Origin: Phytopseudomonas daroniae
Lineage (GTDB): Bacteria; Pseudomonadota; Gammaproteobacteria; Pseudomonadales; Pseudomonadaceae
Assembly: GCF_004327285.1 (NCBI RefSeq)
Contig: NZ_QJUI01000002.1
Location: forward strand, 297,439-361,438
Length of the DNA: 64,000 nucleotides
Direction of reading: 5' to 3'
The notes under the pieces were generated by a model. That model made no database searches. It was not told the origin of the DNA and saw only the letters and a program-made list of their open reading frames with translations. A program made the position numbers and the translations under genes. Of this stretch, positions 59,297 to 64,000 are shown one piece after another (the stretch's first letter is position 1; each line of letters starts with the position of its first letter).

Positions 59297-59315
59297 GATG
59301 TTCGAATTCAAATGC
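59297..59315. promoter_or_regulatory. GlpR operator 2 before glpD
   Basis: GATGTTCGAATTCAAATGC directly abuts operator 1, giving two tandem boxes in 39 bp. It keeps ATGTTCGAA and a weaker right half (TTCAAATGC). Tandem sites suggest cooperative GlpR binding over the glpD promoter. Confidence 0.6.
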
Positions 59316-59337
59316 AAAAGCAACACGAGGCCTGACG

Positions 59338-60942
59338 ATGCCCACATCCAGCTTGTCCACCAGCCCGCTGTCCGAGATTTACGACATTGCCGTCGTTGGC
59401 GGTGGTATCAACGGTACCGGCATCGCCTGTGATGCAGCCGGTCGTGGCCTGTCCGTGTTCCTTTGCGAGAAGGACGATCTCGCCCGACATACCTCATCGG
59501 CGAGCAGCAAGTTGATCCACGGCGGCTTGCGCTACCTGGAGCATCACGAGTTCCGCCTGGTGCGCGAGGCTCTCGCCGAACGCGAGGTATTGCTGGCCAA
59601 AGCGCCACACATCGTCAGCCCGATGCGCTTCATCCTGCCCCACCGCCCGCATCTGCGCCCTGCCTGGCTGATCCGTGCCGGGCTGTTTCTGTATGACAAC
59701 CTGGGTAAACGCAAAGCGCTGCCCCGCTCACGCGGTTTACGCTTCGATGCGGGCAGCCCGCTCAAGGCGGAGATCAGCAAGGGCTTCGAATATTCGGATT
59801 GCTGGGTAGATGACGCACGACTGGTAGTGCTAAACGCCATGGCCGCCCGCGAGCACGGCGCCCACGTGCACACCCATACGCGCTGCGTCAGCGCACGGCG
59901 CAGCAAGGGGTTGTGGCACATACACCTGGAACGAGACGACGGCAGCCTGTTCTCGATTCGCGCCAAGGCGCTGGTCAATGCCGCTGGCCCCTGGGTGGCG
60001 CGCTTTATCCGCGACGATCTGAAACAGCAATCGCCCTACGGCATTCGTCTGATCCAGGGCAGCCATATCATCGTGCCGCGGCTGTTCGACGGTGAACAAG
60101 CCTACATTCTGCAAAACGAAGATCGCCGTATCGTCTTCGCCATTCCGTACCTCGATCGCTTCACCCTGATCGGCACCACCGACCGTGAATACAACGGCGA
60201 CCCGGCCACGGTCAGCATCAGCGACGAGGAAATCGATTACCTGTTGCAGGTGGTCAACGATCATTTCCGCGAATCGGTCAGCCGTACCGATATCCTCCAC
60301 AGCTACGCAGGCGTGCGGCCACTGTGCGACGACGAATCGGACGAGCCGTCGGCGATCACCCGCGACTACACCCTGTCGTTGTCGGCTCAGGGTGACGAAC
60401 CACCGCTGCTATCGGTGTTTGGCGGCAAGCTGACCACCTATCGCAAGCTGGCGGAGTCGGCATTGGCGCAGTTGGCGCCCTTCTTCCCCAACCTTGGCGC
60501 ACGCTGGACGGCGGAGGCGCCTCTGCCTGGTGGCGAACAGATGCAGGATCGGCAAAGCCTCATCGACGCGCTCTGTGAACGTCACGGCTGGCTGGATACG
60601 TCGCTGGCACGCCGCTGGGCCGCCAGTTATGGCAGCCGTACCTGGCAGTTGCTCGCGGACGTGGAGAACGCGGATCAACTGGGCGAAGACTTCGGCCACG
60701 GTCTGTACGCCCGCGAGGTGGATTACCTGCGCCAGCACGAATGGGCGACCGAGGTAGACGACATCCTCTGGCGGCGCAGCAAGCTCGGCCTGTTTCTGTC
60801 CCCGGCGCAGCGCAGCAAACTGCAGCGCTACCTGACTCCGCAAGCGCACCCGGCAGCGTCGAGCCCTACATCTGCACCAGTTGCGCATCCAGGCGATGAG
60901 CCTGCAGATGTGGCAGCACGGCCGCCAGCAACGGCGCCTTGA
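59338..60942 (+). CDS. glpD: Aerobic glycerol-3-phosphate dehydrogenase
   Basis: A 534-residue FAD enzyme at the inner membrane that oxidises glycerol 3-phosphate to dihydroxyacetone phosphate and reduces quinone. The FAD site VVGGGINGTGIACDAAGRGL (about 19-38) and SSKLIHGGLRYLEHHEFRLV follow the family. The domain ends near residue 505; the last ~27 residues (Pro/Ala rich, ending AARPPATAP) are an unusual extension. That extension is produced over a 77-bp overlap with the convergent hydrolase gene. Confidence 0.95.
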   Translation: MPTSSLSTSPLSEIYDIAVVGGGINGTGIACDAAGRGLSVFLCEKDDLARHTSSASSKLIHGGLRYLEHHEFRLVREALAEREVLLAKAPHIVSPMRFILPHRPHLRPAWLIRAGLFLYDNLGKRKALPRSRGLRFDAGSPLKAEISKGFEYSDCWVDDARLVVLNAMAAREHGAHVHTHTRCVSARRSKGLWHIHLERDDGSLFSIRAKALVNAAGPWVARFIRDDLKQQSPYGIRLIQGSHIIVPRLFDGEQAYILQNEDRRIVFAIPYLDRFTLIGTTDREYNGDPATVSISDEEIDYLLQVVNDHFRESVSRTDILHSYAGVRPLCDDESDEPSAITRDYTLSLSAQGDEPPLLSVFGGKLTTYRKLAESALAQLAPFFPNLGARWTAEAPLPGGEQMQDRQSLIDALCERHGWLDTSLARRWAASYGSRTWQLLADVENADQLGEDFGHGLYAREVDYLRQHEWATEVDDILWRRSKLGLFLSPAQRSKLQRYLTPQAHPAASSPTSAPVAHPGDEPADVAARPPATAP

Positions 60943-61858
60943 AACGCTCCTGAAGGCGGTGGGCGAGCCCAGGGATCAGCCGCAGCTCACTACCACGAAC
61001 ATGCGCGGCCACATGTACACCATGCATCACCGGCAACAGTGGATCAGCCGTGCCGTGTACCACCAGCGTCGGCACCTGCAGGCGGTTGAGCAGATCCACC
61101 CGGCTGGTCTCGGCCAGAATCGCCAGCAGTTGCCGCTCCACCCCCAGCGGATTGAAGGCACGGTCGTAAGCGACCTCGGCCTGGTGCAGCAACATCGCAC
61201 GGTCATCCACCACCGTCGGGCTGCCCAGCGCGGCCAGTAGATCGGCCTGCTGCTCAAGCGCCACCTCGCGGCTGGGTGCGTCACGGCGGGACAACAGTCG
61301 CAACAGCGCAGGGCTCGGCGCCGGCAGCCCCTGGGCACCGGAGCTGGTCATCACCAAGGTCAGACTACGCACCCGCTGCGGCGCCATATCGGCGACGTGC
61401 TGGGCGATCATCCCGCCCATACTGGCGCCGAGCAGATGGAATTGACGAATGCCCAGGACATCCATCAGACCCAGCGCATCACCGGCCATATCACGCAGCT
61501 CATAAGGCGCTCCGACTGATAGCCCCAGCCGGTAGCGCAGCACTTCGTAGGCCAGGTTGACGGTGGGTGCCTCGGCATTCCAGCGGCTCAGGCCAACATC
61601 CCGGTTGTCATAGCGAATCACCCGAAAGCCCTGCTCGCACAGCTGCTCCACCACGTCATCCGGCCAGTGGATCAATTGTCCACCCAGGCCCATGACCAGC
61701 AACAGCGCCGGGTCGCTATCGCGCCCGATGCTCTGGTAAGCCAGACTTACCTCGCGCAGAGACACGCGCTCGACGTCCGAGCCGACCTTGCATGTTTCAG
61801 TCGCCAGGGACGACAGGCTGCACAGCAAGGCAGCCAGAAAAATCACGACGCGCATCAT
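60866..61858 (-). CDS. Alpha/beta hydrolase, probably exported
   Basis: About 330 residues from the ATG at 61856-61858 (Met codons at 61867 and 61855 are alternatives). The N-terminus MMRVVIFLAALLCSLSSLA looks like a signal peptide. The hydrolase fold shows an oxyanion loop (LLLVMGLGGQLIHWPD), the nucleophile elbow LLGASMGGMIAQHVAD (Ser), Asp in HGTADPLLPVMHGV and His in LIPGLAHRLQERF. It resembles the aclacinomycin-methylesterase-like branch. Substrate unknown. It is convergent with and overlaps glpD. Confidence 0.82.
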   Translation of the reverse strand: MMRVVIFLAALLCSLSSLATETCKVGSDVERVSLREVSLAYQSIGRDSDPALLLVMGLGGQLIHWPDDVVEQLCEQGFRVIRYDNRDVGLSRWNAEAPTVNLAYEVLRYRLGLSVGAPYELRDMAGDALGLMDVLGIRQFHLLGASMGGMIAQHVADMAPQRVRSLTLVMTSSGAQGLPAPSPALLRLLSRRDAPSREVALEQQADLLAALGSPTVVDDRAMLLHQAEVAYDRAFNPLGVERQLLAILAETSRVDLLNRLQVPTLVVHGTADPLLPVMHGVHVAAHVRGSELRLIPGLAHRLQERFKAPLLAAVLPHLQAHRLDAQLVQM

Positions 61859-62066
61859 TGATTCCATAAGCGATAAACCGAATAGCCAAGCAGTGTCGCA
61901 GTGATCGGCAGAAGCCCGCTGCCACACAATGGTGACAGTTTGATGAAACCTGCCAGGTGGGCGGTGCAAGTCCGGCTCGACAGTGAACGAACACTGGGAC
62001 ACACTGCTGCCCATGAAAAGCGCTCATCTTCCAGAGCGCTCAGTTGAATATCTCGCAGGTCAGCAT

Positions 62067-62987
62067 ATGCTCGAAATACGCCATTTGAAGACGCTTCACG
62101 CCTTGCGTGAGACCGATAGCCTGGTCGAGGCCGCTGAGCGCCTGCACCTGACCCAGTCGGCGCTGTCGCACCAGTTCAAGGAACTGGAGGAGCGCCTGGG
62201 CATGCAACTGTTCGTACGCAAGACCAAACCGGTGCGTTTCACCAGTGCCGGGCTGCGCCTGCTACAGTTGTGCGACAGCGTGCTACCCCTGCTGCGCAGC
62301 GCCGAGCGGGATCTGTCGCGCCTCGCCGGCGGCACTGCGGGCCGCCTGCACATGGCCATCGAATGCCACAGCTGCTTCCAATGGCTAATGCCGACCATCG
62401 ATCAGTTTCGCGATGCCTGGCCGGAAGTGGAGCTGGATCTGGCCTCCGGTTTTTCCTTCGCACCGCTACCCGCCCTGGCCCGCGGCGACCTCGACCTGGT
62501 GGTGACTTCCGATCCCGTGGAACTGTCCGGCATCACTTACGTACCGCTGTTCACCTATGAAGCCATGCTGGCGGTGGCCAATCAGCACGCGCTGGCCAAC
62601 CGGCCATTCATCCGTCCCGAGGATCTGACCCGGGAAACCCTGATCACCTACCCGGTGGAACGGGATCGATTGGACATCTTCACGCGTTTTCTCGAACCCG
62701 CCGATATAGAACCGGCCCAGGTACGCACCTCCGAGCTGACGGTGATGATGATGCAGCTGGTGGCCAGCGGCCGTGGTGTTTGCGGCCTACCCAACTGGGC
62801 GCTGCACGAGTACAGCTCGCGCGGCTACGTGACCGCCAAGCGCCTGGGCGACAAGGGGCTGTTCGCCACGTTATATGCCGGCATCCGCACGGACATGCTC
62901 GATGCACCGTTCATGCGCGACTTCCTGCTCACCGCCAAGGACACCTCCTTCGCCAACCTCGAAGGGGTCAGCGTCGCCCGGCAGTGA
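62067..62987 (+). CDS. metR: LysR-family regulator MetR
   Basis: About 306 residues from the ATG at 62067, where similarity to MetR begins (MLEIRHLKTLHALRETDSLV). The helix-turn-helix is at about 18-40 (LHLTQSALSHQFKELEERLG) and the MetR-specific AIECHSCFQWLMPTIDQFRD follows at about 94-113. Late conserved parts include GVCGLPNWALHEYSSRGYVT. MetR uses homocysteine as co-effector and controls metE/metH-type genes; neither is in the window. Confidence 0.93.
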   Translation: MLEIRHLKTLHALRETDSLVEAAERLHLTQSALSHQFKELEERLGMQLFVRKTKPVRFTSAGLRLLQLCDSVLPLLRSAERDLSRLAGGTAGRLHMAIECHSCFQWLMPTIDQFRDAWPEVELDLASGFSFAPLPALARGDLDLVVTSDPVELSGITYVPLFTYEAMLAVANQHALANRPFIRPEDLTRETLITYPVERDRLDIFTRFLEPADIEPAQVRTSELTVMMMQLVASGRGVCGLPNWALHEYSSRGYVTAKRLGDKGLFATLYAGIRTDMLDAPFMRDFLLTAKDTSFANLEGVSVARQ

Positions 62988-63041
62988 CGGCTCAGGCTGC
63001 GCCTGATGACGCCCTGAACACTCTCCCGACGGAAACTCCCC

Positions 63042-63365
63042 ATGAACATCAGCGATATCCCTTTTGGCATTACCGACCAGGTGGACGCCACCGAGCATCC
63101 CGGCGAAACGGGCGTAGCCCACTGGCGAACCCGCCAGTTCGGCGCGCTACGCGTGCGCATGGTCGACTATTCGCCCGGTTATCTGGCCGATCACTGGTGC
63201 AGCAAGGGCCATATCCTGCTGTGCCTGGAAGGCGAGCTGCATACCGAACTGGAAGATGGTCGCCGCTTCGTGATGACCGCGGGCATGAGCTATCAGGTCG
63301 CCGATCAGGCCGAGGCGCACCGCAGTTCGACGAATAGCGGCGCGCGGCTGTTCATCGTCGATTGA
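63042..63365 (+). CDS. Small cupin protein (DHCW-motif type)
   Basis: A 107-residue single-domain cupin. It reads DIPFGITDQVDATEHPGETG, then the motif region YLADHWCSKGHILLCLEGEL and FVMTAGMSYQVADQAEAHRS, the pattern of short proteins annotated as DHCW-motif cupins. The His/Cys/Glu residues could bind a metal. It lies 54 bp after metR on the same strand. Function unknown. Confidence 0.82.
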   Translation: MNISDIPFGITDQVDATEHPGETGVAHWRTRQFGALRVRMVDYSPGYLADHWCSKGHILLCLEGELHTELEDGRRFVMTAGMSYQVADQAEAHRSSTNSGARLFIVD

Positions 63366-63446
63366 CCCTTGTCGTACGGCAGCACGGGTTACAGGCCGCC
63401 CATCAGCGGCTATGCTGACGAGCGTTTCCAGCCACCGGAGCCACTG

Positions 63447-63839
63447 ATGACCTTCTCCCACAGCCTGTCGCTCCTCGCGACAATAGCCTTGTTGAGCGCC
63501 TGCGCGAGCCAGTCCAGAAGCGTCACCGTGCAGGAGCAAAGCCAGTGCCCGATCAACCTGCACGCCGGCCAGCAGGTGATCCTCAGCCTGCCGAGCAACC
63601 CCACCACCGGTTATCGCTGGGCGGTGCGCGAAGATGCCGCGAGCATACTCAAGAGCCTCGGCCCTGAAGTTTACAGTGCCGCTGAAAACTCCGATCTGGT
63701 CGGTGGCGCTGGTCATTCCACCTGGCGTTTCCAGGCGACTGGAAGCGGTGAAGCACGCCTGCTGCTGACTTATGCACAGCCCTGGGATGCCAGCGCCGAA
63801 CCGGCCGAGACCTTCGATTGCCGGATTCGTGTTCGCTAG
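63447..63839 (+). CDS. Chagasin/I42-family protease inhibitor-like lipoprotein
   Basis: About 130 residues from the ATG at 63447. The N-terminus MTFSHSLSLLATIALLSACA has a lipobox (LLSAC), so the mature protein is probably a lipoprotein. The chagasin fold signature NPTTGYRWAVRE (about 52-63) and the late GHSTWRFQATGSGEARLLLT are visible. Family members inhibit papain-like cysteine proteases. The TAG stop coincides with the edge of an insertion sequence. Confidence 0.85.
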   Translation: MTFSHSLSLLATIALLSACASQSRSVTVQEQSQCPINLHAGQQVILSLPSNPTTGYRWAVREDAASILKSLGPEVYSAAENSDLVGGAGHSTWRFQATGSGEARLLLTYAQPWDASAEPAETFDCRIRVR

Positions 63840-64000
63840 GGTCTGTTGAGATTCATCGTGAATTGATAATGGTAGCGGCAAGATTGACCATGGCGCAAAA
63901 GCTTGCATCGGTCTTGTCACAGCGCATTGCAATACGCTTGAACTCCTTGAGTTTGCAAAAGAAGTTTTCGATCAAGTGCCTCCACTTGTAAACCTCCAAA
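63840..64000 (-). mobile_element. IS5-family insertion sequence, one end (runs out of window)
   Basis: Sequence from about 63840 (GGGTCTGTTGAG) onward is the end of an insertion sequence whose transposase reads inward on the minus strand. The flanking CTAG at the junction fits the target preference of some IS5 subgroups. The other end is beyond base 64000. Confidence 0.7.
63853..64000 (-). CDS. IS5-family transposase (C-terminal part, truncated by window)
   Basis: On the minus strand the frame ending at the TGA complementary to 63853-63855 reads YKWRHLIENFFCKLKEFKRI, AMRCDKTDASFCAMVNLAAT, then IINSR. The R-x2-IE-x2-F-x3-K-x4-I-R-D pattern with its Glu is the C-terminal catalytic (DDE) region of IS5-family transposases. 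The N-terminal part lies outside the window. No disruption is seen in the visible part. Confidence 0.85.
   Translation of the reverse strand, partial: LEVYKWRHLIENFFCKLKEFKRIAMRCDKTDASFCAMVNLAATIINSR

Overview
The window is a high-GC gammaproteobacterial chromosome segment that looks like Pseudomonas. The pointers are the braCDEFG branched-chain amino acid transport operon, the glpFKR-glpD order, argF followed by an ABC ATPase, opgGH, a Lon-type protease resembling the Pseudomonas AsrA protein, membrane-bound PQQ glucose dehydrogenase, and REP-like palindromes of a type common in Pseudomonas. The species cannot be fixed from the sequence alone. No rRNA, CRISPR array or intact prophage is present.

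Layout. 1-1069: end of an NADH-dehydrogenase-like flavoprotein and a LysE/RhtB exporter. 1155-10356: an apparent minus-strand operon for a dipeptide-type ABC importer, an amidase and D-serine dehydratase, with a divergent LysR gene that has a clear dyad operator. 10709-17490: chemoreceptor, LysR/MFS pair, a repeat-bracketed hypothetical gene, RidA and a YghU-type glutathione transferase. About 17604-25370: a TRAP transporter, CoA-transferase, MaoC hydratase and leaderless solute-binding protein under a divergent IclR regulator, then fused IS3 and tyrosine-integrase remnants and a toxin-antitoxin pair. This ends at tRNA-Ser(CGA). A 42-bp degenerate copy of the tRNA 3' end and flank lies at the far side, so the segment looks like a decayed genomic island.

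25652-39587: ElaA acetyltransferase, glucose dehydrogenase, a decayed cupredoxin gene, AraC regulator, Lon-type protease, and osmoregulated periplasmic glucan synthesis (opgGH) with an acyltransferase that may decorate the glucan. 39793-48301: small conserved genes, braCDEFG, a 28-residue membrane protein, an RsuA-like protein lacking the usual catalytic Asp, YehS, TrmO and monothiol glutaredoxin. 48414-55413: a molybdopterin oxidoreductase, argF with a translationally coupled ABC ATPase, PhzF, a periplasmic binding protein and YbaK.

55778-62987: the glycerol regulon (facilitator, kinase, GlpR repressor, glycerol-3-phosphate dehydrogenase) with recognisable GlpR boxes before glpF and glpD, then an exported hydrolase and MetR. 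63042-64000: a small cupin, a chagasin-like lipoprotein, and the end of an IS5-family insertion sequence abutting that gene's stop codon and running out of the window.

The parts most worth a second look are the putative tRNA-Ser island and its catabolic operon of unknown substrate, and the peptide importer/amidase/D-serine dehydratase operon, which suggests uptake and breakdown of a D-serine-containing amide or peptide.
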